In this document: piece after piece, positions 9,146 through 17,437 of the stretch | Layout: every line of letters begins with the position of its first letter | Position numbering within the stretch: position 1 is the stretch's first letter | Assembly: GCF_918698245.1 (NCBI RefSeq) | Contig: NZ_CAKKMS010000001.1 | Location: 186,001 to 250,000 of the forward strand | Direction: 5' to 3' | From: Pedobacter sp. Bi126 | GTDB lineage: Bacteria > Bacteroidota > Bacteroidia > Sphingobacteriales > Sphingobacteriaceae | Length of the DNA stretch: 64,000 bases | Made by a program: the position numbers and the translations under genes | The notes under the pieces: generated by a model | Databases searched by the model: none | Seen by the model: only the letters and a program-made list of their open reading frames with translations | Told to the model about the DNA's origin: nothing

Positions 9146-9853
9146 CTAACGATAGTTGGATCGGGCAATGAGTTTTTCAATGTTCTTAATCCAGATTTTC
9201 CTGCCATCTGTATAAAGGATATCTTCCGACTTTAGTTCTTTGAGGAGCCGGATCACATTCTCCTTTGCCAGCCCGGCAAGGTTAGCCAGGTCATGTCTTG
9301 AGATATTGATCAGAATCTCTCCATCGGTGTTAAGGTCGTGTTTATACTTTTCTCTGAGAAAAATGAGCGCTATGGCAAGCCGTTCTATGGCCGAACGCTG
9401 CGAAAAAACAGAAATACTGTTCGCCAATACTGTGTATTCATGGCTTAGTGCCTTTAACATACGTGAGGTGAGCAGGGGCGAATTGTTCAGCACCTGAAGA
9501 AAATCTTCTTTAGGTATAAAGCTAAGAACGCTCTCCTCTATAGTAGCAGCCGAATCAGGATACCGCTCTTCGGAGAGTACGGCATGGTAACCAATGAACT
9601 CTCCCTGGTTAGCAACGTATATGATCTGCTCTCTCCCACTATGATCCACTTTATACTTTTTCACCTTACCCTTATGGATAAAGTAGATCCCCGAAGGTAC
9701 AACTCCTTCCCTGAAAACCACCTCTCCTTTTCCATATTTCTGTTCAGCCTGTCCTGAAATCAGGAACCGATACTCCTCTTCGGTCAGCACATTTAATATC
9801 GAGTGCGTACTGAAGTTCCATTTATCAATGGGGAAAATTCCTGATAAGCTCAT
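9146..9853 (-). CDS. Crp/Fnr family transcriptional regulator
   Basis: The 235-aa product has an N-terminal cyclic-nucleotide-binding-like beta-barrel (about 20-130, with GEVVFREGVVPSGIYFIHKGKVK) and a C-terminal winged helix-turn-helix (about 165-225, where SRHDLANLAGLAKENVIRLL is the recognition region). No Fnr-type cysteine cluster is visible, and the ligand pocket lacks a clear RxSE cAMP motif, so the effector is unknown. It probably binds DNA as a dimer. It is encoded next to two paralogous methyltransferases, with 178 bases between its start and the nearer one, and may control them. The start is ATG 9853. Confidence 0.9.
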   Translation of the reverse strand: MSLSGIFPIDKWNFSTHSILNVLTEEEYRFLISGQAEQKYGKGEVVFREGVVPSGIYFIHKGKVKKYKVDHSGREQIIYVANQGEFIGYHAVLSEERYPDSAATIEESVLSFIPKEDFLQVLNNSPLLTSRMLKALSHEYTVLANSISVFSQRSAIERLAIALIFLREKYKHDLNTDGEILINISRHDLANLAGLAKENVIRLLKELKSEDILYTDGRKIWIKNIEKLIARSNYR

Positions 9854-10031
9854 ATATAAAGGTACGACTTATATTATTCATTAAATGCAGTTTTTCCTCC
9901 CAAGGACTATCTCTGGGCACAATCCCAGATCAACTTTATTTTAGTGCTTTCCTTTGGATTTCCTTTTTTAACCAGGCCAACGTAATGTTTTTCAGACATA
10001 TCTCCGTAAAGTGAGTGCATTAAAGTCAAAA

Positions 10032-10610
10032 TTATCCTTTGATATACATTTTGAGCTCAGGATGATAGCACTGGACAGTGGCCTTATAGGAAGGAGGGAT
10101 TTGCCCTGTTACGGTATGATAAGTAACCAACCTACAGCCTTTTGGCTGTGCCTCGAGTTTCTTATAAAGCAGCTGGCTATAAAAACGGTAAAGATCATAA
10201 TTCCTGTTAACGGTAGAGTCAATCCCACCTTCTGTATTGAGGTTCTCATAAAAGGAATTGAAAAAGTAAAGGCTCTTGTATTCCTTGAGGTCTACATCGG
10301 TTATGTTACCATGAATGAAATCAACGTTAGAAAGATTAAGATTTTCCTTCGTTTCATTTGCATATCTGATAAGGTCCCTTCTCTGGTCTATACCATAAAA
10401 AAATGTGTTGGGATTAAAAAACGCCGCAGTCAGACAGAATTTGCCAACGCCGCAGCCGATATCCATCACTTTATGGGCAGGATATGAAAGAAATTCAGAT
10501 GCTTTTCTTGCAATGTCAAGCGGTGTCCAGTGAACCTTGGAAAGTTGTTGGATATGATCGGGATATAGATAATCAAAATGAATATCATGATCAAAGTAGG
10601 TATTTACCAT
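10032..10610 (-). CDS. Class I SAM-dependent methyltransferase (copy 2 of tandem pair)
   Basis: The 192-aa protein carries the SAM-binding motif I VMDIGCGVGKFCL (about 49-61) and the acidic motif II GIDQRRDL, followed by a motif resembling post-I (VDFIHGNITDVD). Its closest relative in the window is the neighbour ending at 10657: both share WTP.DIA, KV.DIG.G.GKFCL.AA and YFYNSFFEN-like segments, so they arose by tandem duplication. The fold and the YFFNSFYEN segment recall DOT1-like or rRNA/small-molecule methyltransferases, but the substrate is unknown. Spacing to the upstream copy is about 46 bases, consistent with co-transcription. Confidence 0.8.
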   Translation of the reverse strand: MVNTYFDHDIHFDYLYPDHIQQLSKVHWTPLDIARKASEFLSYPAHKVMDIGCGVGKFCLTAAFFNPNTFFYGIDQRRDLIRYANETKENLNLSNVDFIHGNITDVDLKEYKSLYFFNSFYENLNTEGGIDSTVNRNYDLYRFYSQLLYKKLEAQPKGCRLVTYHTVTGQIPPSYKATVQCYHPELKMYIKG

Positions 10611-10656
10611 TTATTTATTGATTCGGTAATAAGAAGCACAAAATCGGGATGAGCAA

Positions 10657-11238
10657 TCAGGTGCTTTTGACATACATATTTAAAAGACCGTTAAAAGTAC
10701 TCTTGACTAAAGTGAAATTTTCAGGCACTTCCTTGCCAGAACCCTGAAAGCTAACCAACCGGGTCCCTCGTGGCATCCTATCCAGATTTGCGCTTAGGTA
10801 CTGTGTATAATACTTATATAAAGCCAACGAGGTTTCTACAGAATCGTCGATCCTCCCTATAAAATCCACATTTTCGAAAAAAGAATTATAGAAATAAAAA
10901 TGGTCGAAGGCCTTAAAGTTTATCTGGGTCATATTGGCATGGATAAATTCCAGGTTATCCAGTCTGAGAAATTCCATCGCAACATTTGCATGATGCACCA
11001 GTTCCTGCCGCTGTTCTACTCCGAAAAACATGGTTGCAGGATGCTGCCTTGCTGCTATGAGGCAGAATTTTCCGATACCACTACCGATATCGAGCACTTT
11101 TGAACCTGGAAGGGCAAGAAACCCAGCAGACTGCTGCGCTATACTTATTGGGGTCCATTGTTTTTTGGACATCAGTTGAAAATGCTCCGGGTAGAGCCAA
11201 TCGAATGTTTGATCGTCCTCGAAAATTTTATTTATCAC
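10657..11238 (-). CDS. Class I SAM-dependent methyltransferase (copy 1 of tandem pair)
   Basis: This is a paralogue of the gene at 10032-10610 with the same order of motifs: KVLDIGSGIGKFCLIAA (motif I), FFGVEQRQEL (motif II), LEFIHANMTQINF and YFYNSFFEN. I place the start at GTG 11238 because the reading from there (VINKIFEDDQTFDWLYPEH) aligns with the start of the paralogue (MVNTYFDHDIHFDYLYPDH). An in-frame ATG at 11277 would add 13 Arg-rich residues with no counterpart. The substrate is unknown. Duplicated small methyltransferases beside a Crp-type regulator suggest a regulated modification function. Confidence 0.78.
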   Translation of the reverse strand: MINKIFEDDQTFDWLYPEHFQLMSKKQWTPISIAQQSAGFLALPGSKVLDIGSGIGKFCLIAARQHPATMFFGVEQRQELVHHANVAMEFLRLDNLEFIHANMTQINFKAFDHFYFYNSFFENVDFIGRIDDSVETSLALYKYYTQYLSANLDRMPRGTRLVSFQGSGKEVPENFTLVKSTFNGLLNMYVKST

Positions 11239-11344
11239 GTTCCGTCTTAATCTTAATTGGTTCCGACAGATAGCCATACAAGGCTATTGCCAAATCTGCA
11301 TTCCAGGCTCCTGGGTTAAGCATAAGCTAAAACGCCCTCACCAT

Positions 11345-11653
11345 CTATCTTGAATGTTTTAATTTTCCGAGCCATCGGGATTCTATGATCTGCGTTAGCC
11401 TGCCCAAAAGGCCAGGCTCAATCTGTATACTTCCCTTATCAATCTGCTGCCTCCATACACACCCTTGGTCAAGGATCAGTCTGTGGTTCTTACCTTCAAG
11501 AAGTATATCCACCGAAATCTCACTTTCCAGCAACAACGAAGTCACATATGAAATAACATATAGTGTATAAACTTTGTGGCCATATGATACCGGTAATGGA
11601 ATTCCAATCATTTGCTTAATTCTTTTTATCGGGTAGACCACCACATATCCCAA
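11345..11653 (-). CDS. Small hypothetical protein, possibly the 3' part of a frameshifted gene
   Basis: An open frame of about 100 residues with a TTG start at 11653. The frame is open further upstream to about 11690, where it reads GYPAQLYGQFIVLGYVVVYPIKR without a usual start codon. It is not recognised. Charged C-terminal residues (RLTQIIESRWLGKLKHSR) and coding-like composition suggest a real or formerly real protein. It overlaps the frame at 11626-11955 in another register, so both may be halves of one broken gene. Confidence 0.3.
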   Translation of the reverse strand: MGYVVVYPIKRIKQMIGIPLPVSYGHKVYTLYVISYVTSLLLESEISVDILLEGKNHRLILDQGCVWRQQIDKGSIQIEPGLLGRLTQIIESRWLGKLKHSR

Positions 11654-11955
11654 TACGATAAACTGTCCATACAGCTGCGCAGGATATCCTTAGGTATTTC
11701 TTCCATATAGCTGTTTAAAACAATACTTCCAATATTGATATTCTCGTTCATTAAAATGCCCTGTTGACTGACCGATAAGGCACCAATGGGAAGAAGCTTA
11801 TTTATCGAACACGCCCAGAGATACTTCAATTCATGGCCATACAGGTCCTTTAACAAACCCGGAAACAAAATTATAGGGTAATGAGCTATTTTTTCCGACA
11901 AAATATCATGGAGAAAAATGATAATTATCAGTTTGACTGTGCAATGTAAATTCAA
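11626..11955 (-). CDS. Small hypothetical protein, possibly the 5' part of a frameshifted gene
   Basis: An open frame of 109 codons whose only early start is TTG at 11955; the first in-frame ATG is much further in. The product mixes a hydrophobic start with a globular-looking middle (SIVLNSYMEEIPKDIL). No family is recognised. The end overlaps the frame at 11345-11653 by 28 bases in another register. It may be separate, or joined to that frame by a lost or gained base near 11640. Confidence 0.27.
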   Translation of the reverse strand: MNLHCTVKLIIIIFLHDILSEKIAHYPIILFPGLLKDLYGHELKYLWACSINKLLPIGALSVSQQGILMNENINIGSIVLNSYMEEIPKDILRSCMDSLSYWDMWWSTR

Positions 11956-11997
11956 TATATTTTTGCCCAGTCGCCTCCAGCTGTGTTGGCAGTTAAT

Positions 11998-12750
11998 CTA
12001 GGGATGTGGTCCGATCCTCCTTTTCACCGCGCTTGCGGTCCTGTTATAATACCTTTTGGCCCTGATCCTGAATAAGTCATAAAGCAATACGGAAACAAGA
12101 ATTGCAACCGGGGCAAAAAAAGAAGGGAATCCAAAATGTTTGAAAAGATAAGCTCCTGTAATTGCCCCTGCCATGAAGAAAAAAATAATAGCAAGCCGAA
12201 GCCTGATCTTTAATTTTACAGTCTTACGCTCCTGCCCTTTATTACGCAGCGCCTGTGCCAGTTCTATCCCCAGGTCAGTAAAAGTACCCGTAAGGTGGGT
12301 AGTCCTTACGACAGAACCGGACACCATGGACACCAGTGAATTCTGCATTCCCATGGCAAAAAGAAGACTTCCGGCAAATAACTCCTTTGAGAAAAGTGTC
12401 CTATCGTAGCTTCCCCCGCAAAATGCTGAAAACAGCAGTACACCGATCTCGATGAGAATGGGAATTGAGCAAGCGTAACGTTGGTTAAGCCCCATAAAGG
12501 ACAAGATCAGGCCTGAAATAAATGCACCAGCAAGAAAAAGCATCATCCACAACGCGATAATGTGTGCTGTTCCCCAATCCTGAAAGGCTATCCTCTCAGC
12601 AAAAAGTGCAGCATGTCCTGTTACGTTTGTGGTAAGAATGTTAAATCCAAGATAGCCTTCAGCGTTGACAAAACCAGCAGTCATGCCTAACAAGCTTGCC
12701 AATCTGAGATTATGCTCATATGTTCTTTTTGGTCCTAAGTGTCTAAGCAT
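11998..12750 (-). CDS. YoaK/DUF1275 family membrane protein
   Basis: The 250-aa protein shows six or so hydrophobic helices and the family signature near its start: LASLLGMTAGFVNAEGYLGFNILTTNVTGH in residues about 17-46, where a conserved Gly/Asn-rich helix pair is typical of DUF1275. A second hallmark is the GMQNSLVSMVSGSVVRTTHLTG region (about 130-152). Members are inner-membrane proteins of unknown function, sometimes suggested to be transporters. The start is ATG 12750 and the C-terminus is Arg/Lys-rich (cytoplasmic). It has no obvious operon partner. Confidence 0.85.
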   Translation of the reverse strand: MLRHLGPKRTYEHNLRLASLLGMTAGFVNAEGYLGFNILTTNVTGHAALFAERIAFQDWGTAHIIALWMMLFLAGAFISGLILSFMGLNQRYACSIPILIEIGVLLFSAFCGGSYDRTLFSKELFAGSLLFAMGMQNSLVSMVSGSVVRTTHLTGTFTDLGIELAQALRNKGQERKTVKLKIRLRLAIIFFFMAGAITGAYLFKHFGFPSFFAPVAILVSVLLYDLFRIRAKRYYNRTASAVKRRIGPHP

Positions 12751-13127
12751 TATAATGAAATCTGATCGCGCCCAAATAAATTACGCTCCATGACATACCC
12801 GCTAAAGAGAAGTGATATGGCCGGTTTAAAATCATAAATGGTAAAACCTTCTAGGATTGGAAAGCAATTTAAAGCAAGGCCATAAAACTGTCCCCCAAAG
12901 TTCCAAATAAATCCAGTCGACTGAAACTGATAAATATCAGTATTCAAGATGATTTATTACCATGAAGGGAAAATACATTGCCGATAGCTTTGCAAAGACT
13001 GAAAACCGTCTGCCAGTGATCAAATTTTCTGAACAGCAACTAATCCCTGAAAAATCTAATGCCATAAGCATCAAAAAATATATCAATCCCAAATATTCAA
13101 TTTGCCCTTTTACCCTGTGAAAGGGCA
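12751..13127. other. Region without a convincing gene
   Basis: The minus frame at 12750-12947 begins with TTG and has no family match, and a plus frame from 12962 to 13120 (53 codons, starting MKGKYIADSFAKTENR) is short and unplaced. The stretch leads straight into the aldo-keto reductase remnant at 13128 and may contain further decayed parts of the same gene. Confidence 0.4.
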
Positions 13128-13199
13128 AACGAAAATTTCAATGTATCTGACTTTGAGTTATCCGCTGATGGTCTGACAGCCATCAAATCTCTAGATTAA
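13128..13199 (+). pseudogene. Aldo-keto reductase C-terminal remnant
   Basis: This in-frame stretch reads ENFNVSDFELSADGLTAIKS then LD and a stop, the typical C-terminal end of AKR-family reductases, where the DFELS segment precedes a helix ending in a loop. Nothing upstream continues the gene in frame. A diverged second copy of the same tail with its downstream flank lies at 51591-51706. The intact AKR gene at 13339 has a different C-terminus, so this is not part of it. Confidence 0.6.
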
Positions 13200-13302
13200 G
13201 GTATAGGACTTATTGCAGCATTTAAAACGATTGCCAATCTGACTACAACAATTACCAATTGGGCTACTTTTTACAGAACGACAATCAGGAGTTTTGTAAT
13301 GA

Positions 13303-14316
<1,014 letters not shown>

Positions 14317-14328
14317 AAACCAAAAGCA

Positions 14329-15066
14329 ATGCAAAATATTAAAGGAAAAGTTATAGCCATTACAGGCGCAAGCAGCGGAATGGGCAAAGCCATCGCCATG
14401 GAATTAGCTAAAAATGGTGCAAAGATTGTTCTGGGTGCAAGGCGAACAGCACAGTTGCAACAAATTGTTGAAGAAATTAATAGCGAAGGTGGTAAAGCCA
14501 CATTTGCTCAAATTGATGTGAGGAATAAAGCAGATCTAATTAGATTGGTCAATACAGCAGTTGAGCAATACGGAAAATTGGATGTTATTGTAAACAACGC
14601 AGGTATCAGTCAATTAAGCCGCATTGACGAACTGGATATTGAAGGTTGGGAGGAAATGATCGACATTAATCTTAAAGGCGTTTTGTACGGGATGGCAGCT
14701 GCAATTTCCGTTTTCAAAAAACAGCGATCGGGACATATCGTCAATATCATTTCAACTTCAGGAATAAAGATTGTGCCAATGCAAGGTGTTTATGCAGGAA
14801 CCAAAAATGCCATCCGCACGATTGCAGAAGCGTTTCGTCAGGAGTCAGATGGAACCATACGCATTACAGGGATTTCCCCAGGTGTTGTAAGAACCGACTT
14901 TGCTGAAAATATAAAAAACAGGGAAATGAAAACCATTATCAAGAATAATATGGAAAATTTGGCCATTAGCCCAGCTGCCATTGCCAATGCTGTTATTTAT
15001 ACCATAAGCCAGCCTGACGACGTTGAAATTGGCGATATTGTTATCCGTCCTTCAAAACAAAATTAA
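14329..15066 (+). CDS. Short-chain dehydrogenase/reductase (SDR)
   Basis: The 245-aa protein is a classical SDR: the nucleotide-binding motif GASSGMGKA (about 13-21), NNAGIS (about 88-93), the catalytic Ser in IISTSG (about 139-144), and the active-site YAGTK (about 152-156, the YxxxK motif). It should oxidise or reduce an alcohol/ketone with NAD(P)H. It is co-transcribed with the upstream aldo/keto reductase. The downstream AraC gene begins 19 bases after its stop. Confidence 0.92.
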   Translation: MQNIKGKVIAITGASSGMGKAIAMELAKNGAKIVLGARRTAQLQQIVEEINSEGGKATFAQIDVRNKADLIRLVNTAVEQYGKLDVIVNNAGISQLSRIDELDIEGWEEMIDINLKGVLYGMAAAISVFKKQRSGHIVNIISTSGIKIVPMQGVYAGTKNAIRTIAEAFRQESDGTIRITGISPGVVRTDFAENIKNREMKTIIKNNMENLAISPAAIANAVIYTISQPDDVEIGDIVIRPSKQN

Positions 15067-15085
15067 CTACATTCGTAAACGAAAA

Positions 15086-16000
15086 ATGCAACAACAATCC
15101 AACATCAATCATCTAAAAAGTATATCGCAACTGGTGCGTATCCTGGGGTTTCCTGCACCGTTGCACCCCTTGATTGCACTGGTTGATTACAATAATGTTT
15201 CGATTGAGATGTTTCCAAAAGGGCAAAAAGTAAGTCTTGATTTTTACAAAATTTCCTTTAAACCCACATTCACCGGACAAATAAAATACGGGCAGGGCTA
15301 TTACGATTTTGAAGAAGGCGGATTAGCATTTTTGAAGCCAAAACAAATCGTTTGTTCGCCGGAAGACACAGAGAGCTATCAGGGTATTGCTTTGTATTTT
15401 CATCCGGACTTTATACGAAATTATACGTTGGGAAAAACAATAAATCACTATGGCTTTTTCTCATACGATGTTTCAGAAGCCTTGTTTCTGTCGGCAAAAG
15501 AAAAAGAAATTATAGCCAATTTATTTGCTACAATAGCCAATGAATTGAATAACAACATTGACCACTTCAGCCAGGATGTTCTGGTGTCACAGATAGAATT
15601 GTTATTGAATTACAGTAACCGTTTTTACAACAGGCAATTTATTACGAGAAAAGCAATCAATCACGATATCATAACTTCTTTGGACAAACTTTTAGACAAC
15701 TATTTTGAAGAAGAAAACAGTCTGAAAAACGGCTTACCGTCCGTAAAATATATCAGTACAGAATTAAAGCTATCGCAGCGCTATCTGAGTGATATGTTGA
15801 GTTCATTGACAGGACTAAACACACAACAATACATTCAGAATGCAATCATAGAAAAAGCTAAAGAAAAATTATCAAATACAAATCTTTCTGTTTCGGAAAT
15901 TGCTTATGCACTGGGCTTTGAACATTCACAATCGTTCAGCAAGCTGTTCAAGACGAAGACAAACGTTTCGCCTTTGGAGTTCAGACACTCCTTTAATTAA
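15086..16000 (+). CDS. AraC family transcriptional regulator
   Basis: The 304-aa protein has an N-terminal cupin-like sensor domain (about 30-190) and a C-terminal double helix-turn-helix (about 200-304) with the AraC signature around KLSNTNLSVSEIAYALGFEHSQSFSKLFKTKTNVSPLEFR. I chose ATG 15086 (MQQQSNINHLKSISQL), after the SDR stop at 15066, over a longer frame that would overlap the SDR gene. It probably activates the aldo/keto reductase-SDR operon upstream in response to the substrate or a related compound. Autoregulation is likely for this family but not shown. Confidence 0.9.
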   Translation: MQQQSNINHLKSISQLVRILGFPAPLHPLIALVDYNNVSIEMFPKGQKVSLDFYKISFKPTFTGQIKYGQGYYDFEEGGLAFLKPKQIVCSPEDTESYQGIALYFHPDFIRNYTLGKTINHYGFFSYDVSEALFLSAKEKEIIANLFATIANELNNNIDHFSQDVLVSQIELLLNYSNRFYNRQFITRKAINHDIITSLDKLLDNYFEEENSLKNGLPSVKYISTELKLSQRYLSDMLSSLTGLNTQQYIQNAIIEKAKEKLSNTNLSVSEIAYALGFEHSQSFSKLFKTKTNVSPLEFRHSFN

Positions 16001-16524
16001 AAACGGCAATCAACAGACCAGTATTATTTAGTAAAGCATTACGCTGTAAGCTAAGGATGTTGCCATTCTGGTCATAACTAATGTTCTTTTCTTCGTAACC
16101 AGAAATATCCGTCCATGAACCTGAGCCCAATGTTCCTTGAGCGTAGATTGCATTTTTCAAGCGCTGTGCACTATCATAGTCAAATCTATAACCACGCTGG
16201 TTTCCGTTGACCATTTAACCGAAGAAATAAGCCCGTTATAGTAAACTGCCACTCCCAACCCTGCATCTGGTAGTTCATATCCGATTTCCATTCCAAAAAG
16301 ATCGTTTCCATCATCATTTTTATCATTTATCGTTAGCGAACTATTGTTGATACTGGTCATCCTACCGGAGATGTTTGACAGGGTTTGCGTAATCAGTTGA
16401 GAGTGAAATTTTATTAACATGGCTAATTACTCCAGATGTATCCATTTTTAACCAGCCGGCATTATTTAAAACTCTAAAGCTGTCTTTAATAGACACCTCA
16501 GTTCCGGTTTTCCAATCTTTTATT
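15993..16524 (-). pseudogene. Decayed RHS/YD-repeat protein fragment
   Basis: Read on the minus strand, this region contains RHS-type text in several registers: DWKTGTEVSIKDSF and WLKMDTSGVISHVNK near 16440-16520, LFGMEIGYELPDAGLGVAVY near 16250-16310, and QRGYRFDYDSAQRLKNAIYA and ISYDQNGNILSLQRNALL near 16030-16200. These match Bacteroidetes RHS-repeat/YD-repeat proteins. At least two frameshifts break the frame, near 16200 and near 16390. The 3' end overlaps the AraC stop by a few bases. Most of the gene, including any N-terminal or toxin part, is absent. Confidence 0.75.
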
Positions 16525-16829
16525 TATGCAGCAACTAAATCCTTTGGCAAATATATATTAAATCGATTAGACATCAATGTCGCCATTGTCTTAGCAAACA
16601 CAACGCCTTGTTACTTTTCGCCAGTATTACATGCAGCCGCTTACATTGAAATCGGGCAGCTCATTAGATCGGGACAGTCTGAAAACCGACGGTGGCTTAA
16701 GAGCGTTTATGTACGAAAGCTCCTCAACATTTCATCGGTAACGCAGCAAAACCTCCGGATCAATGGAACGCTACAATACACCATAATGCCTTGAGTTTTT
16801 TATTGAGGCCTGCTCATATTTAATAAATG
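16525..16829. other. Open but startless stretch of unknown nature
   Basis: On the plus strand one frame stays open from about 16440 to the TGA ending near 16796, but has no ATG, GTG or TTG in a good position. It includes text such as ENRRWLKSVYVRKLLNISSV. Minus-strand frames are broken by stops. It could be a remnant of an unidentified gene that joined the RHS fragment. No family is recognised. Confidence 0.3.
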
Positions 16830-17099
16830 TTATCGCTTAGCCGATTGATCAAACCCGTCGTTAAAGAACTCAGCAAGGGTGATATCCAATGCGGAAAGCA
16901 CTTTGAGCAAAGATGAGAAATACAGATCTTCCCCATTTTCATAGCGCCAGAGCTGGGTACGGTTAAGGTCATGTTTAAAGGCAAATTTTTCATAGTTCCG
17001 TTCCCCTTTCGCTTCTCTAAGGGAACGAATCCGTGCACCAACCAATTTCAAAACTTCCTTTATATGCTCGCTCTCCTCTTCGTTTTTGGCTCTACTCAT
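16830..17099 (-). CDS. XRE-type helix-turn-helix regulator
   Basis: The 89-aa product from ATG 17099 (MSRAKNEEESEHIKEVLK) consists mainly of an HTH_3 domain: GARIRSLREAKGERNYEKFAFKHDLNRTQLWRYENGEDLYFSSL, followed by the last helix ALDITLAEFF. A longer frame to 17165 adds an implausible hydrophobic stretch and is rejected. It resembles DNA-binding components of small regulators and toxin-antitoxin-like pairs. It is divergently arranged with the gene at 17216, and a 8+8-bp inverted repeat lies in the shared promoter region. Confidence 0.8.
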   Translation of the reverse strand: MSRAKNEEESEHIKEVLKLVGARIRSLREAKGERNYEKFAFKHDLNRTQLWRYENGEDLYFSSLLKVLSALDITLAEFFNDGFDQSAKR

Positions 17100-17157
17100 A
17101 ACGTAAAGTAAACCAAAATGATGCGCGAGAGGTACTCTTAAAAAGAAACAGCACAAT

Positions 17158-17189
17158 AGATACATCTTATTAGAAACAAAAATGTATCT
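17158..17189. promoter_or_regulatory. Inverted repeat, candidate operator of the XRE/small-gene pair
   Basis: AGATACAT at 17158-17165 is inverted as ATGTATCT at 17182-17189 with 16 bases between. The right arm runs into a -7-like TATCTTTA at 17185-17192, about 24 bases before ATG 17216. An operator of this shape inside the promoter of both divergent genes would fit autoregulation by the XRE protein. Binding is not shown. Confidence 0.45.
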
Positions 17190-17215
17190 TTATTTCGCGT
17201 CATATAACTAAAAAT

Positions 17216-17437
17216 ATGGAAATTGAGGAATTATTACAGACCCCTATTGACAGACTTGGTTTTAGCACTGAATTCTGTAAAGCTTGTAGTTCAATGAATT
17301 TCAGCACATTAAACGACATCACATCTCTTTTGCCTGAACGACTGATAAATAAAGAAGGGTTTAGCTATAACTGGCTGGGGGAACTCAGCGCATACTTAGA
17401 TAAGAGAGGACTGTTGCATTTATTGCAACGGCCATAG
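17216..17437 (+). CDS. Small protein (73 aa) with helix-hairpin-helix-like region
   Basis: The product (MEIEELLQTPIDRLGFST... ending LLHLLQRP) reads like a compact helical domain, with repeats of Leu spaced as in the alpha-CTD/HhH fold (MNFSTLNDITSLLPERLINKEGFSYNWLGELSAYL). It is divergent from the XRE gene. Its last 53 bases overlap the 3' end of the opposing 390-aa gene. I do not recognise a family with certainty. An HhH-type RNA polymerase alpha-CTD-like small protein is the nearest structural guess. Confidence 0.55.
   Translation: MEIEELLQTPIDRLGFSTEFCKACSSMNFSTLNDITSLLPERLINKEGFSYNWLGELSAYLDKRGLLHLLQRP

Noticed and set aside
12750-12947. 65-aa minus-strand frame touching the DUF1275 start
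   Set aside because: It begins with TTG and has no recognisable domain, so coupling to DUF1275 is probably accidental.
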